Shown piece by piece: positions 27,573 through 38,714 of a stretch of 64,000 nt of DNA. Within the stretch, counting starts at the first letter, position 1, and each line of letters opens with the position of its first letter. The notes below the pieces were generated by a model. It ran no database searches. It was not told the DNA's origin and saw only the letters and a program-made list of their open reading frames with translations. The position numbers and the translations under genes are program-made. This stretch comes from Bacteroidaceae bacterium (GTDB taxonomy: Bacteria; Bacteroidota; Bacteroidia; Bacteroidales; Bacteroidaceae), in the NCBI GenBank assembly GCA_016284045.1, contig JAEEOB010000085.1, positions 1 through 64,000 of the forward strand, in the 5' to 3' direction.

Positions 27573-28490
27573 ATGCCTCTAAAACTTCCCGACCGTCTGC
27601 CTGCCATTGATATTCTGAAGAAGGAGAATATCTTCGTGATGGACAACACCCGCGCAAGCGGGCAGGACATTCGTCCTTTACGTCTGGCAATTCTTAACCT
27701 CATGCCCATAAAAATTACGACGGAGACCGATTTCATCCGGATTTTGTCAAACTCACCGTTGCAGGTGGAGATTGAATTCATGAAGATTCGAAGCCACACG
27801 TCGAAGAACACGCCGGTGGAGCACATGATGATGTTTTACCGCGACTTCAGCCAGATGAAACATGAGAAGTACGACGGACTCATCGTCACCGGTGCACCCC
27901 TTGAACAGATGGATTATAGCGAGGTGAAATACTGGAACGAGCTGGCGGAAGTGTTCGACTGGGCTGCCCACAACGTGCAATCCACTTGCTATATCTGTTG
28001 GGCGGCACAGGCTGCATTATATCATTTCTATAACATCCCCAAATATTCACTCGACAAGAAGATGTTTGGCGTGTTTAAACATAAGGTCTTAGCACCTGAA
28101 CTGCCGATTTTCAGAGGGTTCGACAGTGAGTTCTATGTGCCACACAGCCGTCATGCGGAGGTCCGGCGTGAGGACATAGAGAAAGAGTCGCGACTGCGTA
28201 TTATCGCTGAGTCTGACAAGGCGGGTGTGCATATCGTCATGGCGCGGGAGGGACGTGAGTTTTTCATCACCGGACACAGTGAGTATGCACCGCTCACACT
28301 CGACGGGGAGTATAAGCGCGACAAAGCCAAGCACCTGCCTATCGAGATGCCTGAGAACTATTACGAGGACAATGACCCGACGAAACAGCCGCTGGTGAAA
28401 TGGAGGGCGCATGCAAACCTATTCTTCTCCAACTGGCTCAACTACTACGTCTATCAGACTACTCCTTACGATATCAGCCAAATCGACTAA
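27573..28490 (+). CDS. metA: Homoserine O-acyltransferase (MetA family)
   Basis: MPLKLPDRLPAIDILKKENIFVM; LNLMPIKI; CWAAQAALYHF; VPHSRH. Confidence 0.96.
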   Translation: MPLKLPDRLPAIDILKKENIFVMDNTRASGQDIRPLRLAILNLMPIKITTETDFIRILSNSPLQVEIEFMKIRSHTSKNTPVEHMMMFYRDFSQMKHEKYDGLIVTGAPLEQMDYSEVKYWNELAEVFDWAAHNVQSTCYICWAAQAALYHFYNIPKYSLDKKMFGVFKHKVLAPELPIFRGFDSEFYVPHSRHAEVRREDIEKESRLRIIAESDKAGVHIVMAREGREFFITGHSEYAPLTLDGEYKRDKAKHLPIEMPENYYEDNDPTKQPLVKWRAHANLFFSNWLNYYVYQTTPYDISQID

Positions 28491-28496
28491 TCATAT

Positions 28497-30623
28497 ATGG
28501 CTCAAACCAGTCCAACCCCCTTGGAACTACTCGCTCCTGCGAAAAACGCCGATATCGGTATCGAGGCGATACGCCACGGTGCCGATGCTGTCTATATCGG
28601 TGCACCGGCATTTGGAGCGAGGGCTGCGGCGGCGAACGGGGTGGACGACATCCGCCGGCTGGCGAACTTTGCACATTTGTTCGGGGCGAAGGTGTATGTC
28701 ACAGTCAACACCATCGTTTATGACGACGAACTGAATGCTGTTGAGCAGCTGATACGCCAGCTTTGTGAAGCGGGTGCCGATGCACTGATTGTGCAGGACA
28801 TGGCCATTGCGAGGCTTGACATCCCGCCTGTTCCTCTTCATGCTTCTACTCAGATGGATAACCGCACACCTGAAAAGGTGAAAACACTTCGGGAACTGGG
28901 TTATGAGCAAGTTGTGCTTGCCCGTGAGCTATCCCTCGAGGACATTAGTGAAATTCATCACCAGTGTTCTGACGTTCGGCTGGAGGCGTTTGTCCATGGT
29001 GCGCTCTGTGTGAGCTACAGCGGTCAATGCTTCGTCAGTCAATACCTGTTTGACAGGAGCGCAAACCGCGGGGAGTGCGCGCAGGTGTGCCGCATGGAGT
29101 TCGACCTGGAAAACGGGGCGGGTGAGAAACTGTTGAGAGAGAAGCACTTGCTTTCGCTGAAAGACTTATGCCAGATTGACTGTCTGGAGCAGATGGCGGA
29201 TGCAGGGGTGCGGTCGTTCAAAATCGAGGGGCGGCTGAAAGACATGGGGTACGTGAAAAACGTCACAGCAGCTTATTCACAACAGCTCGACGATCTGGTG
29301 AGTCGGCATCCTGAGAAATACTGCCGTGCTTCAAAAGGGAAGGTGATTCTCCGGTTCACTCCCGATGTGGCGAAGTCGTTCAACCGGGGGTTCACGCATT
29401 ATTTCCTGTTCGGAAAAAATGATGACATCTTTGCCTTCGACACACCAAAGGCTGTTGGAAAACTGGTTGGGAGAATCAGAGAAGTGTTCACCACCCACCT
29501 CGTGGTGGATCGGCTCCGGGAGAACGGGGATGACGACGGAAAAAAACAGCAACGGATTGCTTTTGCCAATGGTGATGGGCTCTGCTGCCTAGCTGCCGAC
29601 GGCAGGCTCGTGGGATTCCGTGTGAACCGCGCTGATGGCGATCGTCTCTATCCGCTGCGGATGCCTGAAGGACTGCGCAGAGGGATGCGCCTCTACCGCA
29701 ATTACGACAAGCGCTTTGAGGAGGTGCTCGCAGGCGAGAGTGCCGAACGGACACTGCCGGTGAATATAATCATCGGTTACAACAAACAGGAGAAGAAATT
29801 CATCCTTACGATGAGAGCACACGATAAAAACACTTTCTATGAACCTGAAATCAGCAATAATACTGTTTCGCTCACGGTTCCCTTTCAGCCTGAGCTGGCT
29901 CGTACACCACAACACGAAAATATCCTGCGGCAGCTGTCGAAACTTGGAAACACACCGTTACGGCTTGAGTGGCTGGAAATCAGCTTTAAGGAGAATTACT
30001 TCATCCCTTCCTCTTTGCTCTCGCAATGGCGGCGTGATTTGGCGAGCTTGTTCATGTCAGGGAACACGAATCAGCTTCAAAAGTCTGTCACATCGTCTGT
30101 TGTGCCGCTTCAGATCTGCCAAGTCAATGTGGGAAAGCGTCTGACTAAGACTGATTCAGAAGGAATATTTTCGGCTGATGCCGATCCAGGAGAAAAAAAA
30201 CGGAGGGAAGCTGGTTCCGAAAGGTGGAGCAGTGCGCTGACTCCCATTGCCGGCAACTTCAACATCGCTAACCGCCTGTCACGTGGTTTCTATGAGCAGG
30301 CAGGCATCACCAGTCTGGATCCGGCTTTTGAGTTGCAACTCTCATCCGACACCCCGCTAATGACTTGCCGCCACTGTATCCGCTATGCCCTCGGGTGGTG
30401 CTATAAGCGGCAGCGCAACAATATAGAAAAATATCATCAATATCAGGCTGATAGCCAAAACCATCTCGACTTTCAGAACCTCTTCCTCTCTCTCCGCAAC
30501 GGCACCCGCCTTGCCCTACGGTTCGACTGCCAACGTTGCCTGATGACCGTACATAGCTATAATGGGAATATTTCAATTGAAAGTAACGGTGTCTTAGCTC
30601 CAAAAACAGAAAAGAATAATTGA
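28497..30623 (+). CDS. U32-family peptidase-like protein
   Basis: LELLAPAKNADIGIEAIRHGADAVYIG; RGECAQVCRMEF; SFKIEGRLKDMGYV. Confidence 0.93.
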   Translation: MAQTSPTPLELLAPAKNADIGIEAIRHGADAVYIGAPAFGARAAAANGVDDIRRLANFAHLFGAKVYVTVNTIVYDDELNAVEQLIRQLCEAGADALIVQDMAIARLDIPPVPLHASTQMDNRTPEKVKTLRELGYEQVVLARELSLEDISEIHHQCSDVRLEAFVHGALCVSYSGQCFVSQYLFDRSANRGECAQVCRMEFDLENGAGEKLLREKHLLSLKDLCQIDCLEQMADAGVRSFKIEGRLKDMGYVKNVTAAYSQQLDDLVSRHPEKYCRASKGKVILRFTPDVAKSFNRGFTHYFLFGKNDDIFAFDTPKAVGKLVGRIREVFTTHLVVDRLRENGDDDGKKQQRIAFANGDGLCCLAADGRLVGFRVNRADGDRLYPLRMPEGLRRGMRLYRNYDKRFEEVLAGESAERTLPVNIIIGYNKQEKKFILTMRAHDKNTFYEPEISNNTVSLTVPFQPELARTPQHENILRQLSKLGNTPLRLEWLEISFKENYFIPSSLLSQWRRDLASLFMSGNTNQLQKSVTSSVVPLQICQVNVGKRLTKTDSEGIFSADADPGEKKRREAGSERWSSALTPIAGNFNIANRLSRGFYEQAGITSLDPAFELQLSSDTPLMTCRHCIRYALGWCYKRQRNNIEKYHQYQADSQNHLDFQNLFLSLRNGTRLALRFDCQRCLMTVHSYNGNISIESNGVLAPKTEKNN

Positions 30624-30707
30624 ATCCTTGAGATTTGGGCAAATTTGAATTTTAACAGATTGTATGTTTTATTTTCTTCCTAATTCCTTCTCACTTATTT
30701 ACTTCAT

Positions 30708-30765
30708 TTTTAACTCCCTTTTTAACTTCCATTTTAACTTCCATTTTAACTCCCTTTTTAACTTT
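30708..30765. repeat. 12-bp tandem array, 4 copies plus partial
   Basis: TTTTAACTCCCT TTTTAACTTCCA TTTTAACTTCCA TTTTAACTCCCT TTTTAACTTT. Confidence 0.85.
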
Positions 30766-30859
30766 GAAATACATTCAAATTAACCCTGCGTCAACTCTCT
30801 AGGAACTAAAAATCTAAAAACTAGCAACTAAAATCTTTGCTGATTTCGCTTTTTTTTCG

Positions 30860-30867
30860 TAACTTTG
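30860..30867 (+). promoter_or_regulatory. -7 box TAACTTTG for tig
   Basis: Exact TAnnTTTG. Confidence 0.6.
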
Positions 30868-30976
30868 CACTCTTCTATGTGGCAAATAAAACGGATGTCT
30901 GGTTTTATTTGTTGTTAATAGCTTGATTTTAAGGTAATAAAGAATATAATTTCAATTAATAACGTAGAATAGTAAT

Positions 30977-32317
30977 ATGAAAATTACATTGCAGACCACC
31001 GACAAGGTCAATGGCGTTTTGACCGCTGTGGTTGAACCTGATGACTATCAGGGAAAAGTGAAAGATGCCATCAAGAAACTGAAGAAAGAAATGAACATGC
31101 CGGGATTCAGAAAAGGCATGGTACCAGAAGGACTCATCAGAAAAAAATATGGAACCTCTATTCTCGGAGAAGAGGTGAACAAAGTCCTCTCTGAGGAACT
31201 TTACAAGTATATCCATGAGAATAAGGTGAGTATGCTTGGTGAGCTGCTTCCACGTGAGGAGAACAACCAGGTGGAGCTCGTTGATGGAAACGAGATGACT
31301 TTCTCGTTCGATATCGCAATCGCACCAGAGTTTGAGGTGGATCTCACTGGCAAGGACAAGGTGCCGTTCTATCAGGTTTCTGTCGATGACAAAACCGTAG
31401 AGGGACAGGTGGAAATCTACCGACAGCGTGGAGGAAGTTATGAGAAAATGGAGGAATATGCCGACAACGACATGGTGAAAGGAACCATAGTTGAGGTGAA
31501 TGAGAATGGCAACCCTGTAGAGGGCGGCATTGAGGCACAAGACGTGGTGATGCTCCCGAAATATTTCAAGGACGATAAACAGAAAGCCCTGTTCGACAAG
31601 GCAAAGCTCAATGACATCATCACGTTCAACCCATCTGTTGCTTATGCCGACAGTGAGGCGGAAATCGCATCGCTCCTAAAAATTCAGAAGGAGGAAGTGG
31701 CTGGTCATAAGGGTGACTTCCAGTTCACTATCAGCGAAATCACCCGTTACATGCCGGGACCGCTCAACGAAGGGCTGTTCGAAAGCGTGTTCCCTGGTGC
31801 AGGCATTGAGACTCCCGAGCAGTTCTCTGACAAAATCAAGGAACAGATTGCAGCGCAATATGCCAAACAAGCCGACATGAAGTTCCTCGTTGATCTCAGG
31901 GGGTACCTCGACAAGAAAGTGGGCGAACTCACTTTCCCTGATGAACTCCTCAAGCGGATACTTAAAGCGCAGCTCAAAGACGGTGAAAAAGTTGACGAGC
32001 AGTTCGACAGCGACATCAAAGCCCTGAAATGGCATCTCATCAAGGAGAAGCTCGTGGAACAACTAGGCATCAAAGTGGAAGACGAGGATGTGAAGAACAC
32101 TGCCAAGGATGTGGCGCGTATGCAGTTTGCTCAGTATGGCATGCTTGATATCCCCGAGGAATACATCGAGAATTCAGCACAGGAGATTCTGAAGAACAAA
32201 AAGCAGATTGACAGGCTTATAGATATGTGTATTGATGACAAAATCACGGCTGAGGCAAAGAAGATTGTAAAGCTTGAAACAAAGGAGGTCACATTCGATG
32301 AGTTCTCGAAATTGTAA
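30977..32317 (+). CDS. tig: Trigger factor
   Basis: MPGFRKGMVPEGLIRKKYG N-terminal ribosome-binding motif; upstream of clpP/clpX. Confidence 0.93.
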   Translation: MKITLQTTDKVNGVLTAVVEPDDYQGKVKDAIKKLKKEMNMPGFRKGMVPEGLIRKKYGTSILGEEVNKVLSEELYKYIHENKVSMLGELLPREENNQVELVDGNEMTFSFDIAIAPEFEVDLTGKDKVPFYQVSVDDKTVEGQVEIYRQRGGSYEKMEEYADNDMVKGTIVEVNENGNPVEGGIEAQDVVMLPKYFKDDKQKALFDKAKLNDIITFNPSVAYADSEAEIASLLKIQKEEVAGHKGDFQFTISEITRYMPGPLNEGLFESVFPGAGIETPEQFSDKIKEQIAAQYAKQADMKFLVDLRGYLDKKVGELTFPDELLKRILKAQLKDGEKVDEQFDSDIKALKWHLIKEKLVEQLGIKVEDEDVKNTAKDVARMQFAQYGMLDIPEEYIENSAQEILKNKKQIDRLIDMCIDDKITAEAKKIVKLETKEVTFDEFSKL

Positions 32318-32335
32318 AAAAATACAAAAAAACTG

Positions 32336-32375
32336 AAAAAAATCGCGGATAATTTAATTATCTGCGATTTTTTTT
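32336..32375 (+). terminator. Terminator after tig
   Basis: AAATCGCGGATAATT/AATTATCTGCGATTT followed by T-run. Confidence 0.85.
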
Positions 32376-32526
32376 GTAAATTTGAAATCTTAACACTATT
32401 TTCTGGCATGATTTTTGCGTAATAAGATAAGTCTATTGCCAAGTAGAACAAATAAGCTTGGTATTAGTTGAGTTAGTCATAGCAAAAAGAAATAATGATA
32501 AAATAATAAATATACAATATAATTCG

Positions 32527-32534
32527 TAAATTTG
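32527..32534 (+). promoter_or_regulatory. -7 box TAAATTTG for clpP
   Basis: Exact match; overlaps the TTG at which the ORF track begins. Confidence 0.5.
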
Positions 32535-32618
32535 GAAATAGTTTATTATTTTGTTTGCTTGTCTTCATTGGAAGCGTACCACTTTTTTAAATATTATAAA
32601 ACAGTATATATATATATT

Positions 32619-33293
32619 ATGAAAACAGATTTTGAAAAATTCGCACAAGCTAACAGGGGCATCAGCAGTATGGTGCTCGACGACGTTATCAGATCACAGG
32701 CAGGATACCTTAATCCCTATATCCTTGAGGAGAGACAACTCAATGTGACACAGCTCGATGTGTTCTCAAGACTGATGATGGACAGAATCATTTTTCTTGG
32801 AACCGATATAAACGATTATACTGCAAATGTGCTACAAGCACAGATGCTCTATCTCGACTCCGTGGATCCGGAAAAGGACATCAGCGTTTATATCAACTCA
32901 CCAGGTGGAAGTGTGAGCGCTGGATTGGGAATATACGACACGATGCAGTATATCAACTCTGATGTACAGACCATCTGCACAGGCATGGCGGCATCAATGG
33001 CTGCAGTGCTGCTTGTGGCAGGAGAAAAAGGTAAACGTGCAGCACTGCCACATTCACGAGTGATGATACACCAGCCAATGGGAGGAGCTCAGGGACAGGC
33101 AAGCGACATCGAAATCACTGCAAAGGAAATTCAGAAATACAAGAAGGAACTCTACAATATCATAGCGCACCACTCCGGACAGCCTTTTGAAAAAGTGTGG
33201 GCTGATTCAGATCGCGACTATTGGATGACATCAGAGGAAGCTAAGGCTTACGGCATGATTGACAATATTTTTATGAGAAAGAAAGAAGATTGA
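32619..33293 (+). CDS. clpP: ATP-dependent Clp protease proteolytic subunit
   Basis: YINSPGGSVSAGLGIYDTMQY; CTGMAASMAAVLL; LPHSRVMIHQPMGGAQGQ; start placed at ATG 32619. Confidence 0.96.
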   Translation: MKTDFEKFAQANRGISSMVLDDVIRSQAGYLNPYILEERQLNVTQLDVFSRLMMDRIIFLGTDINDYTANVLQAQMLYLDSVDPEKDISVYINSPGGSVSAGLGIYDTMQYINSDVQTICTGMAASMAAVLLVAGEKGKRAALPHSRVMIHQPMGGAQGQASDIEITAKEIQKYKKELYNIIAHHSGQPFEKVWADSDRDYWMTSEEAKAYGMIDNIFMRKKED

Positions 33294-33326
33294 TAACATC
33301 AATGAAAAGAGAGGATAACTGACAGC

Positions 33327-34571
33327 ATGGCAACTAAAACTAGAAGAAAATGTGCGTTTTGTGGAAGAACTGAAAACGAGGTGAGTCTGCTCATCTCAGG
33401 GCTTGAGGCATGCATCTGTGACGACTGCGCTAATCAGGCTCATCTCATCACAATGGAAAGCCAGAAGCAATCTGGCAGTGGATTTAATATTGACAAACTG
33501 CCTAAACCAAAGGAAATAAAAACATTTCTCGACCAGTATGTGATTGGACAGGATGAGGCGAAAAAGACCCTCTCTGTGGCGGTGTACAACCACTACAAAC
33601 GACTGAAATACTTATCTGAGGGACGTGAAGAAACGGATGTGGAAATTGAGAAATCAAACATCATTATGGTGGGAAACACCGGTACGGGAAAGACGCTCCT
33701 TGCGAGGACTATCGCAAAGATGCTGACCGTGCCTTTCACCATCGTAGATGCCACGGTACTCACTGAGGCGGGATATGTGGGCGAAGACGTGGAGAGCTTA
33801 TTGTCAAGGCTTCTGCAAGAATGTGATTACGACCCCAAACGGGCAGAGACCGGTATTGTTTTTATCGACGAAATCGACAAAATCGCAAGGAAAAGCGACA
33901 ACCCCTCAATCACCAGAGATGTTAGTGGTGAGGGCGTACAGCAGGGACTCCTCAAACTGCTCGAAGGATCAGTCATCAATGTGCCGCCATACGGAGGACG
34001 TAAACACCCTGAACAGCAGTTTATTCAGGTGGATACAAAAAACATCCTTTTCATCTGTGGAGGAGCATTCGACGGCATTGAGAAACGAATTGCTAACCGG
34101 CTCAACACGAATGTTGTGGGGTTCGACGCAGTTGAGAAGTCTGCAAAATTCGACAAGGGAAACATGATGCAGTATATAGCACCGATGGATCTTAAGGCGT
34201 TCGGACTGATACCAGAGATAGTAGGACGATTACCCATACTCACTTACCTCAAACCGCTTGACAGAATGGCACTACGTGACATTCTGACAGAACCGAAAAA
34301 CTCCATCATCAAGCAGTATGTTCATCTGTTTAAGCTCGACGATGTGGAGCTGACATTCACTGACGATGCTCTCGATTTCATCGTGGATAAGGCGGTGGAA
34401 TACAAACTTGGAGCTAGAGGACTAAGGTCAATTGTGGAATCTGTGATGACCGAGCCGATGTTTGAAATGCCGTCGTCGAAGGTTAGAAAGTTGGTGGTCG
34501 ATCGGGATTATGCTAGACAACAACTTGAAAATACCAATCTTAATATTATCAGTAAACAAATGAGTGAGTAA
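33327..34571 (+). CDS. clpX: ClpX ATPase
   Basis: Zinc finger [47 protein letters not shown]. Confidence 0.98.
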   Translation: MATKTRRKCAFCGRTENEVSLLISGLEACICDDCANQAHLITMESQKQSGSGFNIDKLPKPKEIKTFLDQYVIGQDEAKKTLSVAVYNHYKRLKYLSEGREETDVEIEKSNIIMVGNTGTGKTLLARTIAKMLTVPFTIVDATVLTEAGYVGEDVESLLSRLLQECDYDPKRAETGIVFIDEIDKIARKSDNPSITRDVSGEGVQQGLLKLLEGSVINVPPYGGRKHPEQQFIQVDTKNILFICGGAFDGIEKRIANRLNTNVVGFDAVEKSAKFDKGNMMQYIAPMDLKAFGLIPEIVGRLPILTYLKPLDRMALRDILTEPKNSIIKQYVHLFKLDDVELTFTDDALDFIVDKAVEYKLGARGLRSIVESVMTEPMFEMPSSKVRKLVVDRDYARQQLENTNLNIISKQMSE

Positions 34572-34635
34572 AAAAAAATTTTGGAAAAAAACTGTTTTTT
34601 TACCATTAAAATTTGGATTTCTCATTTAGGAATGA

Positions 34636-34643
34636 TAACTTTG
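34636..34643 (+). promoter_or_regulatory. -7 box TAACTTTG for recQ
   Basis: Exact TAnnTTTG. Confidence 0.5.
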
Positions 34644-34682
34644 TTACGACAATCTTAACTCCAATAACTGAACACATTCTCT

Positions 34683-36863
34683 ATGAACCAGAAAATGACA
34701 CTTAAAAAGGCGCTGAAATATTATTTCGGATTCGACCATTTTAAAGGAGAACAAGAAGCCATCATCAAATCTCTGATGGCGGGAGAGGATGTGTTTGTGA
34801 TTATGCCCACAGGTGGAGGGAAGTCTTTGTGCTATCAGCTCCCAGCTCTCCTCATGGAAGGGACTGCTATCGTGATTTCTCCTCTCATCGCATTGATGAA
34901 AAACCAGGTTGATGCCATCAAAAACTACAGCGAGGAGGACAGTGTGGCGCATTTCATCAACTCATCGCTCAGCAAGTCGAATATAGATGCTGTGAAAGAG
35001 GATATCCTCACTGGCAAAACTAAGTTGCTCTACGTTGCACCGGAATCGCTTACAAAACCGGAATATGTTGATTTCCTCAAAAACGTGAAGATATCCTTCT
35101 ATGCTATCGACGAAGTACATTGCATTTCAGAATGGGGACATGATTTCAGACCCGAATACAAGAATATCCGTCCGATAGTCAATAAGATTGGAAGAGCCCC
35201 TATCATCGCACTTACCGCTACTGCCACCGATAAGGTGAAACTCGATATCAAGAAGAATCTTGAGATTCTCGACTGCACTGAATACAAGTCATCGTTCAAC
35301 CGACCTAATCTTTACTATCAGGTGAAGCAAAAAATCCCAAATGAATCGAATAAGGATATCGTCAGATTCATAAGGAAGAATGAACATAAAAGTGGGATTA
35401 TATACTGTATGAGTCGGAAGACGGTGGAGGAACTTGCAAAATTCCTACAGGCAAACGACATCAAGGCGGCACCTTATCATGCTGGCCTCGACACTGCACT
35501 CCGTACAAAAACACAGGATGACTTTATTATGGAGAGGGTGGACGTTATCGTAGCAACCATCGCTTTCGGTATGGGTATAGACAAGCCGGATGTCAGGTTT
35601 GTCATCCATTTTGATATTCCCAAAAGCCTCGAAGGATACTATCAGGAGACTGGACGTGCAGGAAGAGACGGAGGAGAGGGAATGTGCATCGCTTATTACA
35701 ATAAGACCGACCTTCGGAAACTTGAGAAGCTCATGGCTGCGAAAAACGGGAGGGAACAGGAAATCGGACGACAGCTGCTGCATGAGACTGCCAACTATTG
35801 CGAGTCGTCAGTCTGCAGAAGAAAGTTGCTGTTGCATTATTTTGGAGAGGAATATAATGAGCCTAATTGCGGAAACTGCGACAACTGCCTCTATCCGAAG
35901 AAAAAGGTGGATGTGCAAGAACAGCTATTGTCCCTACTGAAAACCATTCTTGCCGTGAAAGAGAATTTCAAGTCGGAATATGTCATCAATGTACTGAGAG
36001 GTGTGGAGACTGAGGCTATCACAAGCAGGAACCATGACAGGCTTGATACATTTGGTGAGGGATGCGACACTGAGGAAACAATGTGGAATGCCATCATCAA
36101 TCAAGCTATCCTGTCTGGACTTATCTATAAGGAGGTGGATAACTATGGTATTCTGAAACTCAATCCTGAAGGCAAGAGATTTATAAAAAAACCTTACTCC
36201 TTTCTTGTGGTGGAGGACAATGACTTTGAGGAGGACGACGAACAGGGCATGACACATGGCGACGGAGGTACCGACCAGGTGCTCTACCGTATGCTCATAG
36301 ACCTCAGGAAAACACTCTCAAAGAAACTGGATCTGCCACCCTACGTCATTTTCCAGGACAACTCCATCGATGCCATGTCAACATTATATCCAGTGGATAT
36401 CGAAGAGCTCAAAAACATTCCTGGGGTGGGAGAAGGAAAAGCAAAACGATATGGGAAAGAGTTTTGCGACCTTATAAAAAAATATTGTGAAGACAATGAA
36501 ATCGAAAGACCTATGGACATTGTGGTAAGGTCTGTGCCAGACCGGTCGAAAAACAAGCTTTCCATCATCAAGAGTATCGACTCTGAGAAATCGCTCGAGG
36601 AAATTGCGAGAATGCTAGGACTTGAGGCTGAGGAGGTAATCGAAGAGATGGAGAATATTGTTTACAGTGGCACAAGGTTAAATATCGACTATATGCTTGA
36701 GGAGCTTGATGTCGATGAAGATGTGATTGAAGATATCTATGACTATTTCAGGCAGAGTAAAACCGACAGTATCGAAACGGCTCTAAATGAGCTCGACGAG
36801 AGCTATTATGAGGAAGATATCAGACTCGTGAGAATCAAATTCCTGTCAGAACTGGCGATTTAA
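34683..36863 (+). CDS. recQ: RecQ DNA helicase
   Basis: MPTGGGKSLCYQLPAL; DEVHCISEWGHDFRPEY; QETGRAGRDG; HRDC region. Confidence 0.97.
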   Translation: MNQKMTLKKALKYYFGFDHFKGEQEAIIKSLMAGEDVFVIMPTGGGKSLCYQLPALLMEGTAIVISPLIALMKNQVDAIKNYSEEDSVAHFINSSLSKSNIDAVKEDILTGKTKLLYVAPESLTKPEYVDFLKNVKISFYAIDEVHCISEWGHDFRPEYKNIRPIVNKIGRAPIIALTATATDKVKLDIKKNLEILDCTEYKSSFNRPNLYYQVKQKIPNESNKDIVRFIRKNEHKSGIIYCMSRKTVEELAKFLQANDIKAAPYHAGLDTALRTKTQDDFIMERVDVIVATIAFGMGIDKPDVRFVIHFDIPKSLEGYYQETGRAGRDGGEGMCIAYYNKTDLRKLEKLMAAKNGREQEIGRQLLHETANYCESSVCRRKLLLHYFGEEYNEPNCGNCDNCLYPKKKVDVQEQLLSLLKTILAVKENFKSEYVINVLRGVETEAITSRNHDRLDTFGEGCDTEETMWNAIINQAILSGLIYKEVDNYGILKLNPEGKRFIKKPYSFLVVEDNDFEEDDEQGMTHGDGGTDQVLYRMLIDLRKTLSKKLDLPPYVIFQDNSIDAMSTLYPVDIEELKNIPGVGEGKAKRYGKEFCDLIKKYCEDNEIERPMDIVVRSVPDRSKNKLSIIKSIDSEKSLEEIARMLGLEAEEVIEEMENIVYSGTRLNIDYMLEELDVDEDVIEDIYDYFRQSKTDSIETALNELDESYYEEDIRLVRIKFLSELAI

Positions 36864-37040
36864 ATCGTAGTGTCAATCTTGATTGAGCAGTGTTACAATA
36901 ATCAGGCTTTTTGATTACGATAAACCTTTTTTGTCCATCCTGATTAGCTTTTTACCTGTTTTTATTCCTTATTTTCATCATATAAACTCTCGTCATTCAT
37001 TATTTTGAAGGTTTTTGGCTATCGTTTCGTTTTTTTTTCC

Positions 37041-37048
37041 TACCTTTG
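37041..37048 (+). promoter_or_regulatory. -7 box TACCTTTG for guaB
   Basis: Exact TAnnTTTG. Confidence 0.5.
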
Positions 37049-37076
37049 CGTGCAATAAAAAACAAACAATTGCTTT

Positions 37077-38555
37077 ATGTCTTCATTTATTGCAGAAAAA
37101 GTCGTGATGGAAGGTCTGACTTTTGACGATGTCTTGCTAGTTCCGGCATATTCCGAAATCCTTCCGAGAGAAGTGTCACTCACCACCAAGTTCTCACGTA
37201 ATATAGAGCTGAAGATTCCGTTCGTCACAGCCGCTATGGACACTGTGACAGAATCATCTATGGCAATAGCCATTGCCCGGGAAGGTGGTATTGGTGTAAT
37301 ACACAAGAATATGTCGATTGAGGAACAGGCGCGTCAGGTGGCCATCGTCAAAAGAGCTGAAAACGGTATGATTTACCATCCGGTGACTATAAAAAGAGGG
37401 TCAACGGTGGGAAAAGCACTTGCGATGATGGCGGAATTCCATATCGGAGGTATTCCTGTGGTAGATGATGAGATGCGTCTTGTCGGTATCGTCACAAACA
37501 GAGACTTGCGTTTCCAGACAGATATGAACTGCCTGATTGATAATGTGATGACATCCGAGAACCTGATTGTCACCCATCAGAAGACAAATCTTGACCAGGC
37601 TTCACAGATTCTGTTGAAACATAAAATTGAGAAACTTCCAGTGGTGGATGATGACAACAAACTCATTGGACTAATAACCTATAAAGATATCACGAAAGCA
37701 AAGGATAAGCCGATGGCATGCAAGGACAGCCTTGGAAGACTTCGGGTAGCTGCTGGGGTGGGAGTCACACACGACACGCTCGATCGTATGGAGGCTCTTG
37801 TGAATGCAGGAGTGGATGCAATCGTTATCGACACTGCTCATGGTCATTCAGCGTCTGTGATACAGAAAGTCAGGGAAGCCAAGCAGAAATTCACCAACGT
37901 GGATATTGTCGTTGGAAATATCGCAACAGGAGAGGCTGCTATGATGCTGGTCGATGCCGGAGCAGATGCAGTGAAAGTGGGAATCGGACCTGGTTCCATC
38001 TGTACAACACGTGTGGTGGCTGGAGTAGGAGTTCCGCAACTCTCTGCCATCTATGATGTGGCAAAAACGCTTGAAGGTACTGGGATTCCGCTTATTGCTG
38101 ACGGAGGACTGCGCTACAGCGGAGATGTGGTGAAAGCCATTGCTGCAGGAGGCACATCGGTGATGGTCGGATCGCTCGTGGCAGGAACAGAGGAGGCACC
38201 GGGTGATACCATTCTGTTTAACGGACGTAAGTTTAAGTCGTACAGGGGTATGGGGTCGCTTGAGGCAATGGAGAACGGATCGAAGGACCGCTATTTCCAG
38301 TCGGGTGTGGCTGACAACAAAAAACTCGTGCCGGAAGGTATCGCAGGAAGAGTACCATACAAAGGAACGGTACAGGAAGTGGTATTCCAGCTTGTTGGAG
38401 GATTGAGGTCTGGAATGGGCTACTGCGGGGCTAAGGACATCAAAGCACTCAATCAGGCAAAGTTCGTCAGAATCACCAATGCTGGTGTGCAGGAAAGCCA
38501 CCCGCATGAGGTTATCATCACCAGCGAAGCACCTAACTATAGCCGTCATCAATAA
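37077..38555 (+). CDS. guaB: IMP dehydrogenase
   Basis: [24 protein letters not shown] pair; [20 protein letters not shown]. Confidence 0.98.
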   Translation: MSSFIAEKVVMEGLTFDDVLLVPAYSEILPREVSLTTKFSRNIELKIPFVTAAMDTVTESSMAIAIAREGGIGVIHKNMSIEEQARQVAIVKRAENGMIYHPVTIKRGSTVGKALAMMAEFHIGGIPVVDDEMRLVGIVTNRDLRFQTDMNCLIDNVMTSENLIVTHQKTNLDQASQILLKHKIEKLPVVDDDNKLIGLITYKDITKAKDKPMACKDSLGRLRVAAGVGVTHDTLDRMEALVNAGVDAIVIDTAHGHSASVIQKVREAKQKFTNVDIVVGNIATGEAAMMLVDAGADAVKVGIGPGSICTTRVVAGVGVPQLSAIYDVAKTLEGTGIPLIADGGLRYSGDVVKAIAAGGTSVMVGSLVAGTEEAPGDTILFNGRKFKSYRGMGSLEAMENGSKDRYFQSGVADNKKLVPEGIAGRVPYKGTVQEVVFQLVGGLRSGMGYCGAKDIKALNQAKFVRITNAGVQESHPHEVIITSEAPNYSRHQ

Positions 38556-38581
38556 TAAAAAGTGTTAAAATCAGCAATATT

Positions 38582-38614
38582 AAGTGGACGTCATTTCTTT
38601 GCGCCCACTTTTTT
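38582..38614 (+). terminator. Terminator after guaB
   Basis: AAGTGGACG...CGCCCACTTTTTT, one mismatch. Confidence 0.6.
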
Positions 38615-38627
38615 GCTTTTTTTTGTG

Positions 38628-38635
38628 TAACTTTG
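38628..38635 (+). promoter_or_regulatory. -7 box TAACTTTG
   Basis: Exact TAnnTTTG upstream of PPIase operon. Confidence 0.6.
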
Positions 38636-38714
38636 CATTTAATTTCAATTTTTCATGAACTAATTCACGATAAATAATCCAGATACTGATTTATTCTCAT
38701 TTGTTCAATTTTTT

